From assembly GCF_007673525.1 (NCBI RefSeq), contig NZ_VDZU01000001.1:744001-808000 (forward strand): a stretch of DNA of 64,000 nt. Reading direction: 5' to 3'. Below, piece by piece: positions 18,540 through 27,581 of the stretch (within the stretch, counting starts at the first letter, position 1; the number at the start of each line of letters is the position of its first letter). Both the position numbers and the translations under genes were made by a program. The notes beneath the pieces were generated by a model. It ran no database searches, was not told the origin of the DNA, and saw nothing but the letters and a program-made list of their open reading frames with translations. This stretch comes from Fictibacillus phosphorivorans (GTDB lineage Bacteria; Bacillota; Bacilli; Bacillales; Fictibacillaceae).

Positions 18540-18794
18540 GGCTTCACTCCTAATAAAGCTCTCTAGTTAATTATACCTATCTAAATCGGAATGTATATTG
18601 GGAAAAAACATGGACATCTGTCTTCTTTAGTATAAAGGAAATTGCCCTATTTTCCCAACTTATATTTTCTATAACAGAAATCTTCACCTGTTAAAAGGTT
18701 TGATGAGGTAATTATCAATTCCTTCTGACTCTATCGTTAGCCATATTCATTTTATGTCGGCAAACATCGTAACTTTATAAAAAACAAAAAATTC
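18540..18794. other. Intergenic region between the 50-aa gene and the phoX Pho box
   Basis: AT-rich, with no reading frame of note. It must contain the promoter of the minus-strand 50-aa gene. Nothing else is evident. Confidence 0.5.
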
Positions 18795-18833
18795 TTAAAC
18801 GTTTGTTTAAATCCTCTACATAGTGGCTTAACA
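18795..18833 (+). promoter_or_regulatory. Pho box (PhoP-binding direct repeats)
   Basis: Four TTAACA-like hexamers lie exactly 11 bp apart: TTAAAC 18795, TTTAAA 18806, TACATA 18817 and TTAACA 18828, each separated by 5 bp. This is the B. subtilis PhoP binding architecture. A TATAGA/TTATAG -10-like element follows about 20 bp downstream. It predicts phosphate-starvation induction of phoX and perhaps tatA-tatC. Confidence 0.65.
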
Positions 18834-18890
18834 TTTCGACAGTATTCTTATAGATGCAACATCAATTTTATAGGTCTAGGGGGAAATGAC

Positions 18891-20522
18891 ATGGAAAAGA
18901 AGCCATTGGATAGAAGAACCTTTTTAACATATTTGGGTACAGGCGCAACGGCACTTGCTGCAGCTACGACAGGATTAGGAGCTTTATCAGATACAGCTAA
19001 CGCTCAATCAGATAGCTTGATGCGCATGAAACCTCGTAAAAAAGGATTTAAGTTTCACCCGATCGCACCAACGGACAAAGATGATCTTGTTCTTCCAAAA
19101 GGATATAAATATGAAGTGATTGCATCTTATGGTGATGTAATTAATAAAAAAGGTGACACGTTCGGATTCAACAATGATTTTACGATGTATTTTCCAATCG
19201 ACAAATCCAGTGAACATGGTTTGCTATGGGTAAATCATGAGTACACGAATCCATTATATGTAGAAGGCGAAAAAGTAAACGACAAGTATACTTCTGCTCA
19301 GATTGAAAAGATGCTTTACAATCAAGGCGGTTCTATTATTGAAGTGAAAGTGAAGAACGGCAAGTGGGTAATGGATAAAAATTCGATTTACGCACGACGT
19401 GTAACAGGACTAACGCCTTTCGCACTAACTGGCCCGGCAAAAGGTACGGCAGCAGTAAACGGTGCAACTACGGCACAAGGAACGTTTGCAAACTGTTCTG
19501 GCGGACGTACACCATGGAACACCGTATTATCGTGTGAAGAAAATTTCGAAGATACTTCAAAAGCAGCTAATCTCGATCAAACGCATTATGGTTGGGTGAT
19601 CGAAGTAGATCCTTTTAATCCGAACTTTAAAGTAAGAAAGCACACGGCTCTTGGACGCTTCAACCATGAGAATGCAAGCGTTGGAATCTCGAACGACGGA
19701 CGAGTCGTTGTTTATATGGGGGATGACAAAAAGGATGCTTGTGTGTACAAGTTTGTGAGTAAAGGCAAGTACGCTCCTGCTAAAGGAAAAGACAACAGCA
19801 AGCTTTTAGAAGAAGGAACACTTTATGCCGCAGATCTTGCAAACGGCAAATGGCTTCCTTTAACGATCGAAGCTGTTCGTGAAAAAGCAGCAGGGAAAGC
19901 TGAGCTTTTAGAAAAGTTCCAAACACAAGGTGATGTAGTGGTTAACGCACATGATGCTGCAATCCTTCTAGGTGCGACACCGACAGATCGTCCAGAGGAT
20001 GTGGAAATTTCACCACTTGATGGTACAGTATTCATCGCACACACGAATAACGACAAACACGGCAACATTCATGGCCACATCACACGCTTTTTTGAAAAAG
20101 ACGAAGATCACGGTGCAGAGAGCTTTGAATTTGAGATCTTTGCAGCAGGCGGTCGTCAAAGTGGATTCAGTGCACCTGACAACCTAACGTTCGATTCAAA
20201 CGCAAACCTATGGACTGTGACGGACATTTCATCAAGCAAGCTGAATTCTGGTGCGTGGACAAGCTTTGGTAACAACGGCATGTTCATGATACCTACGATC
20301 GGCCGTGACAAAGGAGAGGCGTTCCAGTTTGCATCTGCTCCAAAAGAAGCAGAGTTAACAGGACCATCTTTCACACCGAACGAAAAAACATTGTTCCTAA
20401 GTGTGCAGCACCCTGGTGAAGAAACGAAAGATAAAGCAAATCCAACAAGCACGTGGCCGCAAGTACGAGGTGGAAACACACCGCGTCCATCTGTTGTAGC
20501 CATTACTGGTTTCAAGTTTTAA
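18891..20522 (+). CDS. phoX: PhoX-family (DUF839) alkaline phosphatase, Tat-exported
   Basis: 543 residues. The N-terminus has a twin-arginine signal (PLDRRTFLTYLG, Arg8-Arg9) followed by an Ala-rich hydrophobic stretch and a cleavage region near SDTANAQ. The mature part follows the PhoX beta-propeller pattern (LLWVNHEYT, NCSGGRTPWNT then VLSCEENFED, FNHENASVGI, HPGEET near the end). PhoX enzymes are Ca/Fe phosphomonoesterases that fold in the cytoplasm before export, which explains the adjacent tatA and tatC. A Pho box lies upstream. Confidence 0.9.
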   Translation: MEKKPLDRRTFLTYLGTGATALAAATTGLGALSDTANAQSDSLMRMKPRKKGFKFHPIAPTDKDDLVLPKGYKYEVIASYGDVINKKGDTFGFNNDFTMYFPIDKSSEHGLLWVNHEYTNPLYVEGEKVNDKYTSAQIEKMLYNQGGSIIEVKVKNGKWVMDKNSIYARRVTGLTPFALTGPAKGTAAVNGATTAQGTFANCSGGRTPWNTVLSCEENFEDTSKAANLDQTHYGWVIEVDPFNPNFKVRKHTALGRFNHENASVGISNDGRVVVYMGDDKKDACVYKFVSKGKYAPAKGKDNSKLLEEGTLYAADLANGKWLPLTIEAVREKAAGKAELLEKFQTQGDVVVNAHDAAILLGATPTDRPEDVEISPLDGTVFIAHTNNDKHGNIHGHITRFFEKDEDHGAESFEFEIFAAGGRQSGFSAPDNLTFDSNANLWTVTDISSSKLNSGAWTSFGNNGMFMIPTIGRDKGEAFQFASAPKEAELTGPSFTPNEKTLFLSVQHPGEETKDKANPTSTWPQVRGGNTPRPSVVAITGFKF

Positions 20523-20577
20523 TTTTTTGAGACAAGAAGGTAACAAATGATCACCAAAATTTGAGGAGGCGATCTAC

Positions 20578-20763
20578 ATGGGTTTCACAAACATCGGAGT
20601 ACCAGGACTGATCTTGATCTTAATCATTGCGCTTATCATTTTCGGGCCATCTAAACTGCCAGAGATCGGACGAGCATTCGGAAGCACGCTTCGCGAGTTC
20701 AAGAACTCAGCGAAAGACCTCATGTCTTCTGATGAAAAAGAAGAAAAGCCGCAGTCAAAATAA
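20578..20763 (+). CDS. tatA: Twin-arginine translocase subunit TatA
   Basis: 61 residues: an N-terminal membrane helix ([20 protein letters not shown]), the FGP hinge, an amphipathic helix ([20 protein letters not shown]) and a short charged tail. It polymerises into the Tat pore. AGGAGG precedes the ATG. It lies 55 bp after phoX and is probably cotranscribed, like phoD-tatAd-tatCd in B. subtilis. A terminator follows, separating it partly from tatC. Confidence 0.96.
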   Translation: MGFTNIGVPGLILILIIALIIFGPSKLPEIGRAFGSTLREFKNSAKDLMSSDEKEEKPQSK

Positions 20764-20773
20764 AGAAAAATGG

Positions 20774-20810
20774 AAGATGCGGGCGCGGTTAGAGTCCGCA
20801 TCTTTTTTCT
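20774..20810 (+). terminator. Terminator after tatA
   Basis: AGATGCGG pairs with CCGCATCT, followed by TTTTTTC. Confidence 0.85.
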
Positions 20811-20832
20811 TCATACCAGTAGCGATTTTATA

Positions 20833-21000
20833 CTCGTGGATTGGGAGCCGGAACTTGTGGATTGGGAGTCAAAACTTGTGGATTGTACACCTAAACTCGT
20901 GGATTGAAGGCCCAAACTTCTGGATTGAACACCCAAACTCGTGGATTGAAGGCCAAAACTTTTGGATTGAACTCCAAAGCACATGAATCTAAAGTTCAAA
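20833..21000. repeat. Tandem array, 21-bp period, eight units, core CTCGTGGATTG
   Basis: Eight directly abutting 21-bp units start at 20833, 20854, 20875 and onwards to 20980. Seven retain TGGATTG and the last is degenerate. The last nine or so bases of each unit vary (GGGAGCCGGAA, AAGGCCCAAA, AACACCCAAA). It sits between tatA and tatC. Because 21 is a multiple of three, both strands show long repetitive open frames here, which I regard as artefacts. Confidence 0.92.
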
Positions 21001-21050
21001 CACGGCACAACAAAACCAAAATGAACCGCTATTAATAGAAAGGAGGCTGT

Positions 21051-21821
21051 ATGATGATGAAAGCTGAAGAGATGTACTTCGTTGAACACCTTGGTGAGCT
21101 AAGAAAACGGATCATTATCACGCTCGCCGTATTCATAACGGTACTTTCCGTTTCTTTTTTCTACGTTCAGCCGATTTATGACTGGCTGATTCGAGATCTT
21201 GATCAGCAGCTTGCTGTTCTTGGACCAAGCGAGATTTTATGGGTGTATTTTATGATATCCGGTGTCATCGCGATCGCGTTCACCATTCCGGTTGCCGCGC
21301 ATCAAACGTGGATGTTCATCAAACCGGCACTGAGTAAAAGAGAGCAGAAAGTCACACTGTCTTACATTCCAGCACTATTTTTCTTATTTGTACTCGGTTT
21401 AGCGTTCGGTTATTTTATCGTTTATCCTATGGTGCTAAATTTCTTGTTGAGCTTATCGGAAGGGCATTTCCAAACATTCTTCACCTCAGAAAAATACTTT
21501 AAGTTCATGATGAATCTGACACTTCCGTTCGGCTTTTTGTTTGAGATTCCGTTAGTGGTTATGTTCCTAACGTCGCTTGGTATCTTAAATCCACACGTGC
21601 TAACAAAAGCTAGAAAAGTCTCGTATTTCGGACTTGTTGTCGTTGCTGTCTTGATCACACCGCCAGACTTAGTATCAGATTTCCTAGTCGTCATTCCATT
21701 ACTTGTCCTCTATGAGATCAGCATCATGTTGTCACGCGTGATCTATAAGAAGAAGCTCGCGAAAGAACAGCTCGCCATGGAAGAAGAAAACAAGGTCGTT
21801 CAGATGAGACGCCCTTCATAA
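21051..21821 (+). CDS. tatC: Twin-arginine translocase subunit TatC
   Basis: 256 residues with six membrane helices. The N-terminal FVEHLGELRKRI motif, a core of the signal-peptide recognition site, is intact, as is the Pro-rich SYIPALFFLF segment. TatC binds the twin-arginine signal and recruits TatA. Three consecutive ATGs follow AAAGGAGG; the second (21054) has the best spacing, the first is given here. Together with tatA it forms a dedicated translocase beside its substrate phoX. Confidence 0.96.
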   Translation: MMMKAEEMYFVEHLGELRKRIIITLAVFITVLSVSFFYVQPIYDWLIRDLDQQLAVLGPSEILWVYFMISGVIAIAFTIPVAAHQTWMFIKPALSKREQKVTLSYIPALFFLFVLGLAFGYFIVYPMVLNFLLSLSEGHFQTFFTSEKYFKFMMNLTLPFGFLFEIPLVVMFLTSLGILNPHVLTKARKVSYFGLVVVAVLITPPDLVSDFLVVIPLLVLYEISIMLSRVIYKKKLAKEQLAMEEENKVVQMRRPS

Positions 21822-21828
21822 AAGACAA

Positions 21829-21858
21829 AAAGGAAGCCCGCTATGGCTTCCTTTCTTT
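21829..21858. terminator. Terminator between convergent tatC and TPR regulator
   Basis: AAAGGAAGCC pairs with GGCTTCCTTT around CGCTAT, with T-rich tails on both strands, so it can serve both genes. Confidence 0.8.
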
Positions 21859-21867
21859 ATGTACTTT

Positions 21868-23112
21868 TTAAACAAACTGATTCGTACGTCGGTTCTTGTC
21901 CGCAATGTACTTGGCATATTCATTTGCACGTCCAGCATCGCCATTTTTATTATAAAAATCAAACAGAATGATCTCATAGTGTTCAGCAGGTAAGACATAA
22001 CCTAGCTTTTTAAGATGTGGATACAATTCTGTTTCGAGGTAGTGATAATATTCGTCGTCTTGCTTTTTCAATCGATAGATATGCATTTGAAAGAAGTGAA
22101 CAAAGGTTGTGCTTCTGTTCTCTCTTGCTGTTTTCAACCCTTTTTCGGCAAGTTTAAGTATGTTTGTGGCAGGTTCTTTTCCTAAAAGAGTTGCGGCGTT
22201 CACATACCCTTCGAGAGAGCCTAAGTAGTTAGAAGTGCTAGGATCTTTTAACTGCATCGATTCTTTGTAGTACTGACACGCATCTTCAAAATGGCCATGA
22301 AGGATCGAATGATAGCCAAAGTTGTGAAGAAGAAGCGCTTTTTGTTTTTCCAAGCCGAAGTTCTCGCACATCTCGATCAGTTCTATATATTTTTCGTTCT
22401 GAGGTCCACTAGTTGGCTCTTGTTCGATTTGAATGAGCATGAGCATTTCGGTTTCAATCACTCGAGCGTAGCAGTGCGATTTTTCAAAAAAACTAAGTGC
22501 TTTGCTAGCGTAATAATAGGATAGCACACGTGAATTGGTAGAGTGATACGCGACAGCCATATGATAATAATATTCCGGGTTGTTGTAGTAGGTAGGGTCT
22601 ACCTGTTTCAAGAGATCGATCGCTTCGTAGTAATCATGTTTCATTTGAAGTCCGTAGATTCCTTTAATATGCACAAGCATACTCTGTTCACGATGTGAGA
22701 GTTCAGTCCACTTTTCCATCTCTTGAAGAAGGGTTTCTGTCTTTTTTCTTTGTTCGGTAAGTATGTAATAGCGTGTTAACAAAAGGGTGTGAGTGCGATA
22801 AAAATCTGGAATCTGCAACAAAGGAATCTGTTCGAGTTGCTTTTTGATAGTTTCTGTTTTGACATCCAGCTTCATGATGATTGCTTCTTCCCACTTTCTT
22901 AAGAGAAGTTCCACGTTTCTGTACAAATTCATCTCATTTTGAATATCGATCTGTAGTCGGTCCGCTAAAAACTGGATCGTTTCGTCGGAAACCTCAGTCA
23001 GTCCTCGCTCGATCTTACTCACATGTGTCCCTGAACAAATTCCGTCTCCAAGCTCTTTTTGTGTCATATTTTTAAGCTCACGATAGAATTTTATGATTTT
23101 TCCTTCAAGCAT
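21868..23112 (-). CDS. HTH-TPR transcriptional regulator (RRNPP-like)
   Basis: 414 residues. An N-terminal XRE-type HTH (residues 1-60: KNMTQKELGDGICSGTHVSKIERG) is followed by about 340 residues of helical TPR-like repeats (YYEAIDLLKQVDPTYY, FEDACQYYKESMQLKD). This is the layout of PlcR/NprR/Rgg-type regulators, which are often controlled by a secreted peptide. No peptide precursor gene is obvious next to it. It is divergent from the large subtilase, so it may control that protease. GATAGGGGG lies seven bases before the ATG. Confidence 0.85.
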   Translation of the reverse strand: MLEGKIIKFYRELKNMTQKELGDGICSGTHVSKIERGLTEVSDETIQFLADRLQIDIQNEMNLYRNVELLLRKWEEAIIMKLDVKTETIKKQLEQIPLLQIPDFYRTHTLLLTRYYILTEQRKKTETLLQEMEKWTELSHREQSMLVHIKGIYGLQMKHDYYEAIDLLKQVDPTYYNNPEYYYHMAVAYHSTNSRVLSYYYASKALSFFEKSHCYARVIETEMLMLIQIEQEPTSGPQNEKYIELIEMCENFGLEKQKALLLHNFGYHSILHGHFEDACQYYKESMQLKDPSTSNYLGSLEGYVNAATLLGKEPATNILKLAEKGLKTARENRSTTFVHFFQMHIYRLKKQDDEYYHYLETELYPHLKKLGYVLPAEHYEIILFDFYNKNGDAGRANEYAKYIADKNRRTNQFV

Positions 23113-23457
23113 GAGATGACCCCCTATCTGTATTAAGAAATTCTCTACTTTTTCTATTCTACTAAAGAAAACCCCAAATCAGTTAGACGTTTTTTAAGTC
23201 TATTTCCCTATTTCTCACTTCATTTCAGAGTGAAAATTCATTAAGTACTGTGTTGATATAGGTAACGAGTCATATGGAAAACCCCGATAGCGGCAAGGCG
23301 TTCTTGCACTTACAATTACATTTGAATCTACAAAAAATTCAAAAAATAGAAAGGAGGATACAACTCTTATTGTTTTGCTAGGAAAACTTCACATCTAAGA
23401 GATTCATATATAAATAATGGCTTGAAAAACATTAATCACAAAGAAAGCAGGGAAACA
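23113..23457. other. Divergent promoter region between TPR regulator and subtilase
   Basis: 345 bp with no confident gene. An orphan AAAGGAGG at 23351-23358 precedes only a very short TTG frame. GATAGCGGCAAGGC (23284-23297) is a local GC-rich patch. No palindrome of the PlcR-box type (TATGNAN4TNCATA) was found. Confidence 0.5.
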
Positions 23458-26400
23458 ATGAAAAAGATATCTTTTATTAAAAAATCTACTGCTCTTACAT
23501 TAGCTGCAGGATTGCTGTTATCGCCAAACACAACGATGTTCACACAGCAAACAAGTGCGGCTCCTTTTAAAGCCGAGGATATTCTAGCCTCTCTTACCGC
23601 TAAACAAAGAGAAGCTTTAAAACAGCTAGAACTGACAGATGTCGAAGGTCTGCAAGGCTTTAAGAAAGAAGAACTGCAGAACGAAAGAGAAATCTCTGTA
23701 ATCGTTCAATTCCAATCAAAACCTGGACAAGCTGCAGTGATAGACGCTCAGTTAAAAGGTAAAAAGATCTCACGCCAACAAGCTGACAGCAAAGTAGATC
23801 AAGAGCATACTCAATTTAAGAAGGATGTTGAGAAACTCATTCCATCTGTCGCACCAATGACAAAAAAATCAACGCACAGAATTACGTCCACATACAAAAC
23901 CGTATATAACGGTGTAGCGATGAAACTGCCTGCCAATCAGGTAGAAGCACTCCTACAATCAGAAGCTGTTAAGGCGATTTATAAAGATGTAACGTTTAAA
24001 GTGGATCCGATCGCGATGGGCGAAGAAAAAGCTCTGAATAGCAACAGTGCGGGAACATCAGTTGAGAGCATTCCTTACTTGAAAATTGATCAGCTACATA
24101 ACGAGGGCATCACAGGTGAGGGTGTTAAGGTAGGAATCTTAGACACAGGTATCGACTACAATCATCCAGACTTAAAGGAAGTGTATAAAGGCGGATATGA
24201 TTTTGTTGATAATGACAGCGATCCGATGGAAACGACGTATAAAAACTGGCAAGACTCTAAAAAACCAGAGTTTAACGGCAACGCGTATTACACGTCGCAT
24301 GGGACACATGTTGCTGGTACGATCGCTGGTCAAGGAAAGAACCCGAATGTATCCGTTCAAGGTGTAGCGCCAGATGCTGATATCTATGCGTATCGTGTGT
24401 TAGGACCTTACGGGACAGGCTCTTCTGAAGGCATTATCGCAGGCATCGAGAAAGCTGTTAATGACGGAATGGACGTGATCAACCTTTCGTTAGGGGCGGG
24501 TATCAACGATCCGTATTATCCGACGAGTACAGCGATCAACTATGCGGTTCTTAATGACGTGACAGCAGTTGTCTCAGCTGGAAATTCAGGTCCAAACGCA
24601 TACACACTTGGTTCTCCTGGTGCTTCTGCATTAGCACTTACGATTGGAGCGAGTGACGTACCGATGACAGTCGCTTCTTTTACAGGATCAGTGGGCAGTG
24701 AGAGTGGACTTCAACTCACTGGACTCGCTCGTCATTATGCTGATCGATTGAACGAACTGTCAGGTAAGTCATACGATCTTGTTGACGTGGGTCTAGGTAA
24801 GAATACTGATTACACAAGTAAAGATGTAAAAGGAAAGATTGCTCTCATCGCTCGCGGTGAAACGACTTTGAACGAAAAAGTGACACTCGCTAAACAAAAC
24901 GGTGCGGTTGCAGTACTTCTATATAACAACGTAGATGGAGTTATCGAAGCGAACCTAGGGGAGTCTACAACATTTATTCCATCGTTCTCCTTAACAAAAG
25001 CAGCAGGTGAAAAGATTAAGACTCAGATCTCTGCAGGTAAATCCAGTTTTACGTTCGGAAAGTATGCTGAGATTCAAACAGAAGGCGATCGCTTAGCCGC
25101 TTTCAGTTCGAGAGGTCCTGCAAGACAGACGTACGATATGAAGCCAGAGGTTACAGCACCTGGAGTTGCCGTTCTTTCTACGGTTCCGTCCTATATGGTG
25201 AACCCAGCGAACCAAGCAAACTATGATTACGCTTATTCTCGATATTCAGGTACATCGATGGCCGCTCCTCATACTGCAGGTATCGCAGCTCTGATGCTCG
25301 ATGCTAATCCTGACTTAGAACCTGAAGATGTTAAAACCATCTTAATGAACACAGCTGATCCGCTCAATGGAGATTATTCAGTATTTGAAGTAGGCGCAGG
25401 ACGTGTTGATCCTTATCAAGCGGTGTACAGTGGTACGAGTTTTCAAGTAAACGATGAAACGTTAATTCCTAGTTCCACAAATCTTGTAAAAATTAAAGAA
25501 CGTACAGGTGGAATCGCGTACGGAAGTCATTATGCCGGCAAAAAGCTGTCATTAAAGAAGTCCATTACAGTTGAGAACAATGAAAAAGTGAAAAAGACGT
25601 TCAAAGTGGAAGTAGAAGAAACAAAAGGATCGCCAAGCTTGAAGAAGAACGGAATCGAGATCTCTATTCCAGACGAAATCAAGATTGCAGGAGACGATTT
25701 TAAAAAGGTATCAGCGGGGATTGAAGTTCCGAAAAAAGCAAAAGAGGGCATTTACGAAGGGTACATCACGCTGACGAATCAATCGAAAGCAGCTGAACAC
25801 TACCGAATTCCATTCAGTGTTCGTATTACGGAAGAAGGCTATAACAAGTTAGAGCTTGCATCTCCTGCTATTGCTCCAAACTATTTGAACCAAGGAGGAT
25901 TCTTTGGGTATCGCGCTATCTACACAGGAATGGAATTTAACTTTAAAGCGCCGATGGAAAAGATGGAAGTGGTTCTCCAAGACGGAGAGACAGGCAAAGA
26001 TCTAGGATATATCGGAACCCTGAATTTAAGTGGACGTAACGAGAACCAATCGTATTACGTGTTAAACGCATTTAACGGCATGTACTACAAATTTACTGGT
26101 GATGAAACAGAGCCGATCGATTCTGAGATCTCTTACGCACCAGCAGGTCACTATAAACTTAAATTCATTTCTACCACAGCTACTGGGAAACAAATTATTG
26201 AAAATCGCCACGTTTTCATTGATATTGAAGCACCAACATTTGAAAGCTCGCTTGACGGAGAATCACCGTTTTTAGAATACAAACCAGGTCAAGCAACCTA
26301 TCCATTCAATATTAAAATTAACGATCCACTTGTAGACAAGATGAAAGAAGTTGGCCTAAACGTAGATCAATCTTCAAACAAGATGGTCTACTATTGGAAC

Positions 26401-27525
26401 TCCGCTTTTCCGTCAACTGCAATATCAATGGACAAAGAAGGACAGTTCGTTGAAGAGATTGCGATGAATGAAAAAGTTGAGGCACTCAATTTCCGCATGG
26501 ATGGGTTCGATATGGCTGGAAATCAAGCGATGCAGAAAAATTACTATTTTGTTAAAGAAGGTACAGCCGTTTCCTACACGAAGAGTACGGAAGCTGTTTT
26601 GAAAACGGGAGATACGGTAAAAGCAACCCTTTCGTTAGACAACTTAACGAATCTTACGAAAGCAGAATGGAACTTAAACAATAACAGTTATGGAGCAGTT
26701 TCATTAGTCGATGCTAAACTAAGTGATTCCTTTAAAGATAAAGGCTCTATTGATGTAAAAGATGGCATTATCACGGTTCAATTCAATGAAGGAAGCGGTG
26801 TTTTAGATCATGCTGATCTTGTTGAAGTAACGCTAAAAGTAAGTGATGCGTATTACGCGACTCGAGCAGGCGTGCTACCGGTTGTAAAAGTAACGAATAA
26901 CAATGCAACGACAACTACAGTCCTTCAAGCTCCTTTCGCTTGGTTAGTGAAGCCGCAATTCTCTACAGCCAATGGTTACATCACACCACAAGGATTCAAG
27001 AACGATGAAGGAACCGTAACAGAAAAACGTGATTGGACAAAAGTAGGTGGTTCTGTTCAAATTATTGATGCAGACGGGAACGCACATAATCCATCTACAC
27101 GCATAGCGGACAATGGGCAGTATAAATACGATAAGCTACCTTTACAAAAAGAAGCATTCACGGTCGAGATGAAAGTACCAGGACACTTTTTGACCAAAGG
27201 TAAAGTCTTTATTGGATTTGAACACAAAGGAGAGTTATATGGTCAAAGCCGCTTTATCACCGCGCTCGATGTGAAAGCGGGAGATGTGAACCAAGATAAC
27301 GTGATCGACATTTATGATGCAATTGAGATTCAAAACGCGTGGGGAACAGCGAAACGAGATGCTGATATTAATTTCGACGGAAAGGTGGATGCAAAAGATA
27401 TGAAACATGTACAAACCAATTATCTCCTGCAAAATCAACATGTTGACGATACACCATCACCTAGAAAGAAATACAAAGGAAAAACGTTAGAAACGATTTT
27501 AGTAGAATTAGGCATCCAGCAATAA
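23458..27525 (+). CDS. Large secreted subtilisin-like serine protease with cohesin-like and dockerin-like C-terminus
   Basis: 1355 residues from ATG 23458, which follows GCAGGGA (an upstream TTG at 23422 lacks a site). Order: signal peptide (1-37); I9 propeptide (about 75-180); S8 catalytic domain with Asp in GILDTGID (about 229), His in SHGTHVAG (about 281) and Ser in YSGTSMAAPH (about 600); a PA insert around GKIALIARGE; Fn3/Ig-like regions; a cohesin-like domain (about 1035-1160); and a dockerin-like pair of Ca loops (GDVNQDNVIDIYDA and DINFDGKVDAKD). The catalytic half resembles Vpr of B. subtilis but the protein is much longer. Probably extracellular and Ca-stabilised. Confidence 0.88.
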   Translation: MKKISFIKKSTALTLAAGLLLSPNTTMFTQQTSAAPFKAEDILASLTAKQREALKQLELTDVEGLQGFKKEELQNEREISVIVQFQSKPGQAAVIDAQLKGKKISRQQADSKVDQEHTQFKKDVEKLIPSVAPMTKKSTHRITSTYKTVYNGVAMKLPANQVEALLQSEAVKAIYKDVTFKVDPIAMGEEKALNSNSAGTSVESIPYLKIDQLHNEGITGEGVKVGILDTGIDYNHPDLKEVYKGGYDFVDNDSDPMETTYKNWQDSKKPEFNGNAYYTSHGTHVAGTIAGQGKNPNVSVQGVAPDADIYAYRVLGPYGTGSSEGIIAGIEKAVNDGMDVINLSLGAGINDPYYPTSTAINYAVLNDVTAVVSAGNSGPNAYTLGSPGASALALTIGASDVPMTVASFTGSVGSESGLQLTGLARHYADRLNELSGKSYDLVDVGLGKNTDYTSKDVKGKIALIARGETTLNEKVTLAKQNGAVAVLLYNNVDGVIEANLGESTTFIPSFSLTKAAGEKIKTQISAGKSSFTFGKYAEIQTEGDRLAAFSSRGPARQTYDMKPEVTAPGVAVLSTVPSYMVNPANQANYDYAYSRYSGTSMAAPHTAGIAALMLDANPDLEPEDVKTILMNTADPLNGDYSVFEVGAGRVDPYQAVYSGTSFQVNDETLIPSSTNLVKIKERTGGIAYGSHYAGKKLSLKKSITVENNEKVKKTFKVEVEETKGSPSLKKNGIEISIPDEIKIAGDDFKKVSAGIEVPKKAKEGIYEGYITLTNQSKAAEHYRIPFSVRITEEGYNKLELASPAIAPNYLNQGGFFGYRAIYTGMEFNFKAPMEKMEVVLQDGETGKDLGYIGTLNLSGRNENQSYYVLNAFNGMYYKFTGDETEPIDSEISYAPAGHYKLKFISTTATGKQIIENRHVFIDIEAPTFESSLDGESPFLEYKPGQATYPFNIKINDPLVDKMKEVGLNVDQSSNKMVYYWNSAFPSTAISMDKEGQFVEEIAMNEKVEALNFRMDGFDMAGNQAMQKNYYFVKEGTAVSYTKSTEAVLKTGDTVKATLSLDNLTNLTKAEWNLNNNSYGAVSLVDAKLSDSFKDKGSIDVKDGIITVQFNEGSGVLDHADLVEVTLKVSDAYYATRAGVLPVVKVTNNNATTTTVLQAPFAWLVKPQFSTANGYITPQGFKNDEGTVTEKRDWTKVGGSVQIIDADGNAHNPSTRIADNGQYKYDKLPLQKEAFTVEMKVPGHFLTKGKVFIGFEHKGELYGQSRFITALDVKAGDVNQDNVIDIYDAIEIQNAWGTAKRDADINFDGKVDAKDMKHVQTNYLLQNQHVDDTPSPRKKYKGKTLETILVELGIQQ

Positions 27526-27532
27526 CTGATAG

Positions 27533-27581
27533 TGGAACAACCTTTAAGGAGAAGCAACTTCCTTAGAGGTTGTTTTTTTAA
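27533..27581 (+). terminator. Terminator after the large protease
   Basis: AACAACCT pairs with AGGTTGTT, with an inner AAGG/CCTT stem, then TTTTTTT. It overlaps the 3' end of the convergent NERD gene. Confidence 0.8.

Noticed and set aside
20833..21000. CRISPR-like regular repeats between tatA and tatC
   Set aside because: The 21-bp units abut without unique spacers and are imperfect; no cas genes are present. It is a tandem repeat, not a CRISPR array.
20627..21089. Open frames on both strands through the 21-bp repeats (repetitive NSWIEG-like and GVQSTSL-like peptides)
   Set aside because: Period 21 is divisible by three, so frames stay open by chance on both strands. Neither has a ribosome site or a homologue-like composition; tatA already occupies the 5' part.
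23270..23320. Riboswitch in the leader of the large protease
   Set aside because: A GC-rich patch (GATAGCGGCAAGGC) caught attention, but no known aptamer consensus (c-di-GMP, c-di-AMP, cobalamin) fits it.
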